A DNA stretch of 64,000 nucleotides, from NCBI GenBank assembly GCA_003854985.1, contig RQOG01000046.1:62001-126000 (forward strand). Direction: 5' to 3'. The stretch is from Calditrichota bacterium (lineage in GTDB: Bacteria; Calditrichota; Calditrichia; Calditrichales; Calditrichaceae). Below the pieces are notes generated by a model. That model was not told the DNA's origin. It made no database searches and saw only the letters and a list, made by a program, of their open reading frames with translations. Position 1 is the stretch's first letter. Each line of letters begins with the position of its first letter. Position numbers and translations under genes: made by a program. Of this stretch, positions 35,526-43,545 are shown one piece after another.

Positions 35526-36085
35526 AGCTTAAAGCAATTCAGCTACGCAAAGGTAATATTATTAAAATAGATAATGAGCTATTAATAATTGCTGATTTTG
35601 TGCATATCACGCCAGGTAAAGGACAGGCTGTTATTCAGGCAAAATTGAAAAATATCCGGACGGGTACAAATGCGGAAAAAAGATTTCGCCCGGATGAAGC
35701 CGTGGAAAAAGCAGATCTCCAAAACAGGAGAATGGAATTCCTTTATGATGACGGTTCTTTTTTCCATTTTATGGATAAGGAAAATTATGAACAAATTGCT
35801 TTATCGGATGAATTTGTAGGCGACGGAAAATATTACTTGCTGCCCAATACCGATGTAGACGTCAGTTTCTATAATAATGATGCCATAGGAATAGAATTGC
35901 CGCTTAGCGTTGATCTGAAAGTTATTGAAACCGAACCGAATTTAAAAACCGCTACGGTCACTACCTCCTATAAACCGGCCACGCTGGAAACCGGTTTAAA
36001 AACGCAGATACCGCCCTTTATTGAAGAAGGGGAGATAATCCGCATTGATACCCGGGATGGAAAATATCTGGAACGTGCAAAATAA
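35522..36085 (+). CDS. efp: translation elongation factor P
   Basis: An EF-P of 187 residues with three barrel domains. The tip loop PGKGQA places Lys33 where the modified Lys of many bacteria sits. The C-terminal KPATLETG and PPFIEEGEIIRIDT match EF-P. The usual Gly-rich segment before KPATLETG is replaced by TVTTSY. EF-P relieves ribosome stalling at polyproline. Lys-modifying genes (epmA/B) are not nearby. ATGA overlap with the previous gene implies coupling; AAGGAG is in front of the start. Confidence 0.93.
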   Translation: MKLKAIQLRKGNIIKIDNELLIIADFVHITPGKGQAVIQAKLKNIRTGTNAEKRFRPDEAVEKADLQNRRMEFLYDDGSFFHFMDKENYEQIALSDEFVGDGKYYLLPNTDVDVSFYNNDAIGIELPLSVDLKVIETEPNLKTATVTTSYKPATLETGLKTQIPPFIEEGEIIRIDTRDGKYLERAK

Positions 36086-36194
36086 TGATTTTAAAAATTT
36101 GATCGATATTTGACTTAATAAGGAGTCATAATAAATAGTCGGGTTATACTTTGATTGTTTATAAATACAACAATTGTAAAATCGGGTTTTACCC

Positions 36195-38174
36195 ATGTCG
36201 GTGAGAACATTTTATATACTGGTAATCTTCGTTTATTCCTTTACTTTGTTGTTTGTATTCGGTTATTATCTGCCTGAGCAGGAGTATACTAACCGTATAA
36301 CGGGAGTAGAAGATCAATACCGATATTTAATGTCTTTTTTGCAAATAAATGATTCCTTGTCGGCAAATTCTGAAACCGGTAAACAATATAGCACGTTGCA
36401 TGATTATTTTGCAGCCGACGAAAATCTTGTTATTGCAGTAATCGACTCCGGCGGTAAGGGAAAAATACTAAAAAACTTTTATGACCAGAAAACTGAAGAA
36501 ATCTATCGTCTTTCGGCAAAACCTGTAAACGAAATTGAAAATGAAAAAGTACTATTTCTTAATTTTAAAGCAGAACATAATAAACCTTCTTTACTGGCCG
36601 GAATTCTTGTTACAAAAATTTTAGCGGAATATGAGAAAATACGCGATATCTATTTTTTAATCGTATTTGCAGTTGTGCTATTTTCCGGTTTTATATTATT
36701 TATCTTTGAGAAATATTTGAAATTTCCCATTAATGATTTGATCCTGCAAGTCAGAGAACGCCGTATAACTGGCAGGCAAAAAGAGATTTTGCAGAAAGGA
36801 ATGCTGGATTTAAGGTATCTGGCTATTGAATTAAATACAATGTTCAAGCGTCTTTCGATTGGCGAAGTCGACGATGAGGACCATCTGGTTGCCCATGAAC
36901 ATGATATTGATCCTTCTTCATCGCTGGCTCAGATGCCGCTTGAGTTAAAACATGAAACCAGTAAGGATAAACTACTCGAAAAAGCCAATGAACTTATTAC
37001 CGACCGGTATAATTTTCACTTGAGTATTATATACCTGAAAAGCGCTGACGGATACCATTTTCATAATTCCAATATAAAAAGTATGAAAATCCTTAATGAC
37101 CGGCTGGCGCAGGCGCTTTCAGATAATGTTATGCAGCATGATGAGCCTCTGTTAAAAAAGCTAAGCCCTTTCCGGCCCTATGTGACCTCAGTACCGCATT
37201 TTAACGAAATTCTTGAATCACTGAATCTGCGTGGTCATTTTGCCTACCAGCCTATCGCGGCCGATGGCATTCTGATCGTCGGTTATCTGGATGAACAGGT
37301 TTTATTTTCAACAGCAGATTTAAACCGCGTGACGGCCATGGCAAATTATATAATTCTTAGTCTTATCGATCATGAATCCATCAACCGGTTACGGCACCAG
37401 ATTAAAATTAAAACTTCGGAATTGGAAGCGGCCAACGAAATGCTGGCGAATTCCATCAAAAATAAGGATATGATGCTGAAGCTGATTTCGCATGATCTTC
37501 ATGCGCCTTTGCGAAATGTTTTCGGTTTAATAGATTCCATTCAACGAAAATATGGTGAGCAGTTAAATCCGGATATTAAAGCGCGGCTGGAAAGGATCAG
37601 AAATAATATCACTAAAGAGATTAGTATGATCAGCGATATTCTTGAAAACTTTAAAGCCGTCGGAAAGAGCGATTCCTTAATTGCCGTCAATGTGACCCAG
37701 ATTATTCGTGCGATACAAAATGGTCTGCAATATGAATTGGACAAGAAAAAAGTAAAACTAGTCTATTCTTCAGAATATCCGGTAATTTATTCCGATCCTT
37801 ACATTGTTGAGCATATTTTTCTTAATCTTATTGATAACGCCTGTAAATATTTTGATGTGAACGGACAGGAAAATAAAATCATTATTGAACACTCGGAAGA
37901 TCATAGAGGAATGGTATTTAAAGTAATCGATAACGGGGATGGGATTCCTGAAGACAAACTTAAATTGATTCAGGATCACTTTAACGGTAAACATGGAGAA
38001 CTACCAAAAGGGTCATCCGGCATTGGACTGGGATTGGCATTAACCAAAAGCCTGGTGGATAAAATTGATGGAAGAATTGAAGTGAAAAGCATGATTGGCC
38101 AGGGCTGTGCCTTTACTGTTATATTTAAAAAAATCCAGCTCGACACAACTGTTGGCTTAAAAGAACAGGGGTAA
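36195..38174 (+). CDS. membrane-bound sensor histidine kinase
   Basis: A 659-residue kinase: helix 1 near residues 5-25, an extracytoplasmic sensor (about 26-150), helix 2 (IYFLIVFAVVLFSGFILFIF), a cytoplasmic region that may hold a GAF-like domain (about 245-400), DHp with His433 in LISHDLHAPLRN, and the ATPase domain with LIDNACKYF (N box), VIDNGDGIPE and GIGLGLALTKSL. It should autophosphorylate and signal to the response regulator 5 bases downstream. Signal unknown. It is separated from efp by a 109-base AT-rich spacer. Confidence 0.93.
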   Translation: MSVRTFYILVIFVYSFTLLFVFGYYLPEQEYTNRITGVEDQYRYLMSFLQINDSLSANSETGKQYSTLHDYFAADENLVIAVIDSGGKGKILKNFYDQKTEEIYRLSAKPVNEIENEKVLFLNFKAEHNKPSLLAGILVTKILAEYEKIRDIYFLIVFAVVLFSGFILFIFEKYLKFPINDLILQVRERRITGRQKEILQKGMLDLRYLAIELNTMFKRLSIGEVDDEDHLVAHEHDIDPSSSLAQMPLELKHETSKDKLLEKANELITDRYNFHLSIIYLKSADGYHFHNSNIKSMKILNDRLAQALSDNVMQHDEPLLKKLSPFRPYVTSVPHFNEILESLNLRGHFAYQPIAADGILIVGYLDEQVLFSTADLNRVTAMANYIILSLIDHESINRLRHQIKIKTSELEAANEMLANSIKNKDMMLKLISHDLHAPLRNVFGLIDSIQRKYGEQLNPDIKARLERIRNNITKEISMISDILENFKAVGKSDSLIAVNVTQIIRAIQNGLQYELDKKKVKLVYSSEYPVIYSDPYIVEHIFLNLIDNACKYFDVNGQENKIIIEHSEDHRGMVFKVIDNGDGIPEDKLKLIQDHFNGKHGELPKGSSGIGLGLALTKSLVDKIDGRIEVKSMIGQGCAFTVIFKKIQLDTTVGLKEQG

Positions 38175-38179
38175 AATAA

Positions 38180-38893
38180 ATGCCAAAGTTACGTATTTTA
38201 ATCATCGAAGATGATGAAGACCATGCTTTTTTAGAAGAAGATATTTTGAATGACGAACTGGATTGTGAAATAACAATAATACCTGACCGGGCCACAATCA
38301 GCGTGGAAAAAATAAAAAATGCCGATGTTATTCTTTTGGATTATAACCTGCCTGATGCAACCGGGGAAGAGATTCTAAGCGAAATCCGGAAAGAAAGCGA
38401 AGCGCCGGTTATTATTATTACCGGGGATGAACATCTTGACACAGCGGTAAAAACGCTTAAACAGGGTGCTACCGATTTCCTTGTTAAATCCCCGCAGAAT
38501 ATAGCCCTGTTGCCCACCATTGTTAACCGAGTTTATGATGAGCACCAGAACAGAAATCTGCTTGAAAAACAGAAAAAAGAAAAAGAAATGTTAACAACCA
38601 AAATAGAAACGCTGCGCCAGGTTTTAACGACGCTGGCGCATTATATTAATAATTCAACAACAACTATCTTTGGCTATGCACAGCTATGTTTACAGGAGCC
38701 TGAAGATTCCAGGCGCTGCGAAAAACTCTCGAAAATAAGCGTAAAAGAAACCAAAAAAATAACGTTTGTTTTACAGGAGCTCGAAAACTTTGTTAATTCG
38801 ATGGAAATCAGAACAACTAATTATGTAAACATTCCAGATGCGATGTTTGCCATAGAGGAAAGTATCAAGAAAAAAATGGAAGATTTAACCTGA
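38180..38893 (+). CDS. response regulator with a DHp-like C-terminal domain
   Basis: A 237-residue protein: receiver domain (residues 1-125) with IIEDDEDH, phospho-acceptor Asp54 in VILLDYNLPD, and ITGDE with the later Lys in FLVKSP. The C-terminal part (about 135-237) starts with LTTLAHYINNSTTTIFGYAQL, which looks like a histidine-kinase H-box with helical dimerisation but no ATPase domain follows. No DNA-binding domain. Paired with the upstream kinase, so it may be a phosphotransfer component. The DHp reading is an inference. Confidence 0.85.
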   Translation: MPKLRILIIEDDEDHAFLEEDILNDELDCEITIIPDRATISVEKIKNADVILLDYNLPDATGEEILSEIRKESEAPVIIITGDEHLDTAVKTLKQGATDFLVKSPQNIALLPTIVNRVYDEHQNRNLLEKQKKEKEMLTTKIETLRQVLTTLAHYINNSTTTIFGYAQLCLQEPEDSRRCEKLSKISVKETKKITFVLQELENFVNSMEIRTTNYVNIPDAMFAIEESIKKKMEDLT

Positions 38894-38997
38894 AAAAGAG
38901 TTTTTTACGCCGGATAAAGTCTACTTGCCCATCCGCAATTTAATTATTATATTCATAACTCTGTTAATAGAAGTATGCCAATGATTGGAGGTATTTT

Positions 38998-39870
38998 GTG
39001 AAAAGATCGATCCTTGTAATAATTTCAATTTTGATGACTTTACAATTGGTTTTAGCGCAAAGTGAAAGTAAAAGTCCGGAGGCCGGTCAGGCATATAATG
39101 AAGGTCTGACATTAATACGCCAGAAAAAATATAATGAAGCGCTGGAAAAATTTAAGGCCGCCGTTAAAGCAGACAATAATTTTCCCAAAGCCCACTATAT
39201 GCTGGGACTTACCTATAAATCTTTGAATAACTTTAGCGCTGCGGAAAAGGAATATAAAAAAGCTATTGAAATCGACAGAAAATTTTCTCCGGCTTTTATC
39301 GGGTTGGGAAAATTGCAGGCTCAGCAAGGTAAAAATATGGAAGCTTTGAATACTTTTAAAGCGATTCTTACCTATGATGAAAAGGATTACAAAGCACAGT
39401 ACGAAGCGGGCAAGGTGCTATATGAAATGAAACAGTATTCGGAAGCGGAGAAATATCTTGCTAAATCGGTTGCTATTCAACCCGATTATGTCTATGCTTT
39501 AAATCTGCTGGGATTAACCTACAAAGAATTGAATAATTTTGATAAAGCTGTTGAGGCTATGAAAAATGCGGTTAAAAATGAAAAGAAAGCAGCAAATAAA
39601 GCCGACTACCAGTTCCGATTAGGTCAGGTCTACTTGGAGATGAGAAGTTATAAAGCAGCCGAAGAAGTTTTCTTGCAAGCGCTTAAGAATACCAGGAAGA
39701 ATGCGATTAAATCCGCTGCAAATTTTTATTTGGGAGAAACCTACAAGAAGATGGGAAGATCTGCCGAAGCAGTGCGGTATTATTCTGAAGCATCCAAAAC
39801 AAGCCAGTGGAAACAGGCTGCAGAATATGAAATTGATTTGATTAAAAATCCGGATAAATATTCAAACTAA
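38998..39870 (+). CDS. exported TPR protein
   Basis: A 290-residue exported protein: signal peptide ending LVLAQ, then about seven TPR repeats (AYNEGLTLIRQKKYNEALEK, PKAHYMLGLTYKSL, PDYVYALNLLGLTYKEL and so on). GTG start with an ideal GGAGG just upstream. Probably a periplasmic scaffolding protein. It precedes rpsU by 33 bases, but may have its own promoter. Confidence 0.88.
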   Translation: MKRSILVIISILMTLQLVLAQSESKSPEAGQAYNEGLTLIRQKKYNEALEKFKAAVKADNNFPKAHYMLGLTYKSLNNFSAAEKEYKKAIEIDRKFSPAFIGLGKLQAQQGKNMEALNTFKAILTYDEKDYKAQYEAGKVLYEMKQYSEAEKYLAKSVAIQPDYVYALNLLGLTYKELNNFDKAVEAMKNAVKNEKKAANKADYQFRLGQVYLEMRSYKAAEEVFLQALKNTRKNAIKSAANFYLGETYKKMGRSAEAVRYYSEASKTSQWKQAAEYEIDLIKNPDKYSN

Positions 39871-39903
39871 TATAATAAACAAGGAAAGGATGATTTAGTT
39901 AGT

Positions 39904-40101
39904 ATGATTACAGTTAAGATACGAGAAAATGAGCCTTTTGAGAAAGCGTTTAAAAGGTTCACAAAAGCTTGCGAAAAATCAGGTTTAATGGCCGATATCA
40001 AAAGGCATCAGCATTATGAAAAGCCAAGCGAACAGAAGAAACGCCGCCTTAATCAGGCTCGTCGTAAAATGCGTAAACTTATGTCTGAGATTAACCGCTA
40101 A
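39904..40101 (+). CDS. rpsU: 30S ribosomal protein S21
   Basis: A 65-residue S21 with the family pattern (EPFEKAFKRFTKACEKSG) and a basic C-terminus (KKRRLNQARRKMRK). It binds the small subunit near the anti-Shine-Dalgarno end and helps initiation. The next gene yqeY follows by 36 bases; rpsU-yqeY adjacency is common in bacteria. Confidence 0.97.
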   Translation: MITVKIRENEPFEKAFKRFTKACEKSGLMADIKRHQHYEKPSEQKKRRLNQARRKMRKLMSEINR

Positions 40102-40137
40102 TTCATTTTTTCCATTACATTTAAACGGAATTTTAGT

Positions 40138-40599
40138 ATGTCTTTAGAGCAAAAACTTCAAGAGGATATGAAAAATGCTCTTAAGAGCGGGCAGAAATTA
40201 GAACTAGCTACTTTGCGTACTGTTTTAGCCCAAATAAAAGATGAGCGCATCAGGCTCAGACCTCAGCGGGAATTGACGGATGATGATGTGATAAGGGTAT
40301 TAACCTCCGCCGTAAAAAAAAGACGTGAAGCTATCGATTTGTATAAACAGGGTAACCGGCAGGATCTTGTGGATAAAGAGAGTGGTGAAATTACGATTAT
40401 CGAAAAATACCTTCCCGAACAACTCTCTGTCGATAAAATCAAACAAGTGATTGAAGATACGATCAATAAATTGGGCGCTTCTTCCATCCAGGATTTAGGG
40501 AAGATTATGGGTCCGGTTATGGGACAACTTAAAGGCAGAGCTGACGGCAAAACTGTACAAAATATGGTGCGGGACCGCCTTTTACAAAAAACCCCATGA
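40138..40599 (+). CDS. yqeY: GatB/YqeY domain protein
   Basis: A 153-residue YqeY protein: LEQKLQEDMKNALKSG at the N-terminus, DDVIRVLTSAVKKRREAI, and YLPEQLSVDKIKQVIED followed by GKIMGPVMGQLKGRADG. It resembles the C-terminal tRNA-binding part of GatB but lacks amidotransferase domain. Function not established. Its stop overlaps the cvpA start by 4 bases. Confidence 0.95.
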   Translation: MSLEQKLQEDMKNALKSGQKLELATLRTVLAQIKDERIRLRPQRELTDDDVIRVLTSAVKKRREAIDLYKQGNRQDLVDKESGEITIIEKYLPEQLSVDKIKQVIEDTINKLGASSIQDLGKIMGPVMGQLKGRADGKTVQNMVRDRLLQKTP

Positions 40600-41165
40600 A
40601 TTCCTTTGACTTCATTATCATAATTATTTTTGCTCTTTTTATAATCCGGGGCATATTCCGGGGACTGATTACAGAACTTATGGTGTTAGCCGCTTTAATC
40701 ATCGGATTACTGGCGGCTGTTTTTTTTCTGACACCGGCAGTTTATCTTTTAACTGAAATTTTTCCAAAACTGCCCGAATTTGCCGCAAAAATTATCGGTT
40801 TTATCTTGATTTTTACAGGCGTCAACATTGCGGCCAGGATAGCGGGTGCCATTCTTAACAAGTTCATTAAAATTACCTTTTTGCAGCCGGTCAATAAGAT
40901 AGCCGGCGGTATTTTTGCCTTTCTGAAGATTGCTATTATCCTTTCCATAGTTTTTATTATTGTTGACCAGATACCGGGATCGAAATATCTTTACGAATAT
41001 ATTGGCGCTGATAAAAGTCTTGTGTTTGATCCTGTCAAAAAATTTGCACCGCTGGTCTATAGCTTTTTTATGGCTTTAATCCCAGGTCATCAGGATATGC
41101 AGGAACAGTTTATAAAAACGTTAATACAAGCGGATTCAACGACTAAACAACTTTTAACACCTTAG
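40596..41165 (+). CDS. cvpA: CvpA family membrane protein
   Basis: A 189-residue inner-membrane protein with four helices (about 3-23, 27-50, 62-90 and 103-125) and the CvpA pattern NSFDFIIIIIFALFIIRG at its start. CvpA is associated with envelope homeostasis and colicin V export. ATGA-overlap with yqeY and 7 bases from mutS2 imply one operon rpsU-yqeY-cvpA-mutS2-polA. Confidence 0.9.
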   Translation: MNSFDFIIIIIFALFIIRGIFRGLITELMVLAALIIGLLAAVFFLTPAVYLLTEIFPKLPEFAAKIIGFILIFTGVNIAARIAGAILNKFIKITFLQPVNKIAGGIFAFLKIAIILSIVFIIVDQIPGSKYLYEYIGADKSLVFDPVKKFAPLVYSFFMALIPGHQDMQEQFIKTLIQADSTTKQLLTP

Positions 41166-41172
41166 AGACGTT

Positions 41173-43536
41173 ATGAAAGGTTACGAAAAAGCCAGAACCA
41201 TACTGGAATTCGATAAAATTCTGGAGCATATTGCCGGTAAATGTGTATCTGAAACGGGACGCATTAAGATATTGAAATGCTCTCCTTTTACTGACTCCGA
41301 ATTGTTGAAAAAAGAACTTGATTATGTCCGGGATATGCGTGATATCTATCAGGTTGAAGGCGGTATGCCTATCTGGAATTATCCCGATGTGCGTATTTTT
41401 TTAAATAAATGTGAGCCTGCCGAGAGTTATCTTGAAGCAAAGGATTTTATGGAGATCCTTAACTTTACGGAATTGGTTGCGGACTTAATAGAATTTCATA
41501 AAAAGTTGGAGGAAAAATATCCGCTTCTCAGGGAACTGCTTGGCCGACTTGATGCCCATTCCCGACTGCATTCCCAGTTAAAATATACCTTTGAACCTTC
41601 GGGAAGAATATTTGATAATGCCAGTCCGGAATTAAAGAGAATCCGTAAAGAAATGGCAGACCTGAATTCGGAAATCCATATCCGTCTTGACAGGATTATG
41701 AGAAAAAATAAAGAGTATATTCAGGAAGAATATTTAACTCTGAGAGATGGCAGACTGGTTCTTCCAGTGAGGGAGTTTTCGGTAAGTAAGGTTTCCGGCA
41801 TTGTACACGGGCAGTCATCAACCGGCGCTACGTATTTTGTGGAGCCTATGTTGGTAGTGGAGTTGAACAATCAGGTTCAGAAGCTGTACGCCGAAGAAAA
41901 AAAAGAAATCATTAAAATTCTTAAACGGCTATCACGAATGGTTCAGGAAGACAGCAGTCTGTTTGTTTCGAATTTTAGTCTATTAAACACATTGGATTCG
42001 CTGCAGGCCAGAGCGCGTTATGCCAACGAAGTCGGAGCGGTGGAAGCGCAGATAAATGACCGTTTTGTATGGGAACTGTCAGGTGCAAAACATCCTCAAT
42101 TGCTGTTAATGCATCCTCAGGCAACTGTTCCGTTAAATATGGAAATCGGTTCGAAATACAGACAACTTATTATTACAGGTCCCAATGCAGGCGGTAAAAC
42201 CGTTGCTTTAAAAACGCTGGGCATCAATCAATTGCTGTTCCAGTGCGGATTTCATATCCCGGCTCTGGAAGGAACCCGAATGCCTGTCTGCAAACAGATT
42301 TTTGCGGTCATCGGCGATGAACAATCCATTGAACAGGATTTAAGCACCTTTTCATCCCATGTACAGGCTCTGAATGAGATTTTAACCAATGTTACGGATC
42401 AGAGCCTGGTACTGATCGATGAAATAGGCAGTGGAACGGAACCGTCCGGTGGAGCAGCTTTAGCCATTGCCGTATTGGAAGAATTAAACCGGGACGGTAT
42501 TGTTACGCTGGCTACGACGCATCTGAATCAGTTAAAGGTATTTGCCGCCGAATCGGATTATATTGAAAATGCGGCAATGCAATTTGACCGGGAAAAATTA
42601 GCGCCGTTATTTTCACTGGAAACCGGTATACCGGGCAGCAGTTTTACCTTTGATATTTGCCGGCGCCTTGGTTTGGACGAAAATATTCTGCAAAGAGCTC
42701 AGGTTTTATCCGGAGAAGATATATTCAAATTGGACGCTCTATTAGCCGATGTCGCCGAAAAAAGCCGGTTATATCATCAGCTTAAAAATGATCTGATTAT
42801 CAAAGAATCTCAGCTTGACGGGTTGATAAAATTATATGAAGAGCGCAATAAGGAATTAGATAAAACAAGAAAAAAAGCGGAAAAAGAGGCTTTGAAAGAT
42901 GCCCGGGAACGACTGACCCGGATTAATAAGGAAATTGAAGCGGCAATCAGAGAGATTAAAGAATCACAGGGCGATTTGAAGATAATTAAAAGAGCAAGAG
43001 AACGTATTGAGGTAGAAAAAACCAAAGTGCTTGCTTTTTCAGAATCTCCTGTCCCGGCAGGTCATTTAAAAATATCGGATATTAAACCGGGAATGAAAGT
43101 CAGATCGATACAGTATGATATAAAAGGTACGGTTAATAAGATCTTTAAGGGTAAAAATGAAGTAGAAATTCAACGCGACGGTATGAAAATGACCCTGCCT
43201 GTTGATGGTATTGAACTTGTAGATATTCAGGAGAATCAACACAGCAATTCCTCAAAGAGTACGGCAGAATCCGTATATTCCGGTGGATCGAACATAGGTT
43301 ATGAATTGGATTTACGGGGATTAACAACAGAAGAAGCAGTTCAAACCACCGCTGCCTATATTGATCAGGCGCTTAACAGCTTCTGGGAAGAAGTGCGTCT
43401 GATTCATGGAAAGGGATCGGGAGCGCTCAGATTGGGCATTCACCAATATTTGTCAGGGCGCAAAGATATTGCAGGTTTCCGCTTAGGTAAATGGGGTGAA
43501 GGAGACTCCGGCGTTACGGTTGTTAAAATTAAATAG
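41173..43536 (+). CDS. mutS2: endonuclease MutS2
   Basis: MutS2 of 787 residues: clamp/core helices, Walker A GPNAGGKTVALKT at residues about 336-348, LIDEIGSGTEPSGGAALA (Walker B and signature), a long charged coiled coil (about 525-615), and the C-terminal Smr nuclease domain (DLRGLTTEEAVQ, then RLIHGKGSGALR). It acts in recombination control or resolution of stalled ribosomes in some bacteria. Immediately upstream of polA. Confidence 0.96.
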   Translation: MKGYEKARTILEFDKILEHIAGKCVSETGRIKILKCSPFTDSELLKKELDYVRDMRDIYQVEGGMPIWNYPDVRIFLNKCEPAESYLEAKDFMEILNFTELVADLIEFHKKLEEKYPLLRELLGRLDAHSRLHSQLKYTFEPSGRIFDNASPELKRIRKEMADLNSEIHIRLDRIMRKNKEYIQEEYLTLRDGRLVLPVREFSVSKVSGIVHGQSSTGATYFVEPMLVVELNNQVQKLYAEEKKEIIKILKRLSRMVQEDSSLFVSNFSLLNTLDSLQARARYANEVGAVEAQINDRFVWELSGAKHPQLLLMHPQATVPLNMEIGSKYRQLIITGPNAGGKTVALKTLGINQLLFQCGFHIPALEGTRMPVCKQIFAVIGDEQSIEQDLSTFSSHVQALNEILTNVTDQSLVLIDEIGSGTEPSGGAALAIAVLEELNRDGIVTLATTHLNQLKVFAAESDYIENAAMQFDREKLAPLFSLETGIPGSSFTFDICRRLGLDENILQRAQVLSGEDIFKLDALLADVAEKSRLYHQLKNDLIIKESQLDGLIKLYEERNKELDKTRKKAEKEALKDARERLTRINKEIEAAIREIKESQGDLKIIKRARERIEVEKTKVLAFSESPVPAGHLKISDIKPGMKVRSIQYDIKGTVNKIFKGKNEVEIQRDGMKMTLPVDGIELVDIQENQHSNSSKSTAESVYSGGSNIGYELDLRGLTTEEAVQTTAAYIDQALNSFWEEVRLIHGKGSGALRLGIHQYLSGRKDIAGFRLGKWGEGDSGVTVVKIK

Positions 43537-43545
43537 GGGGATATA

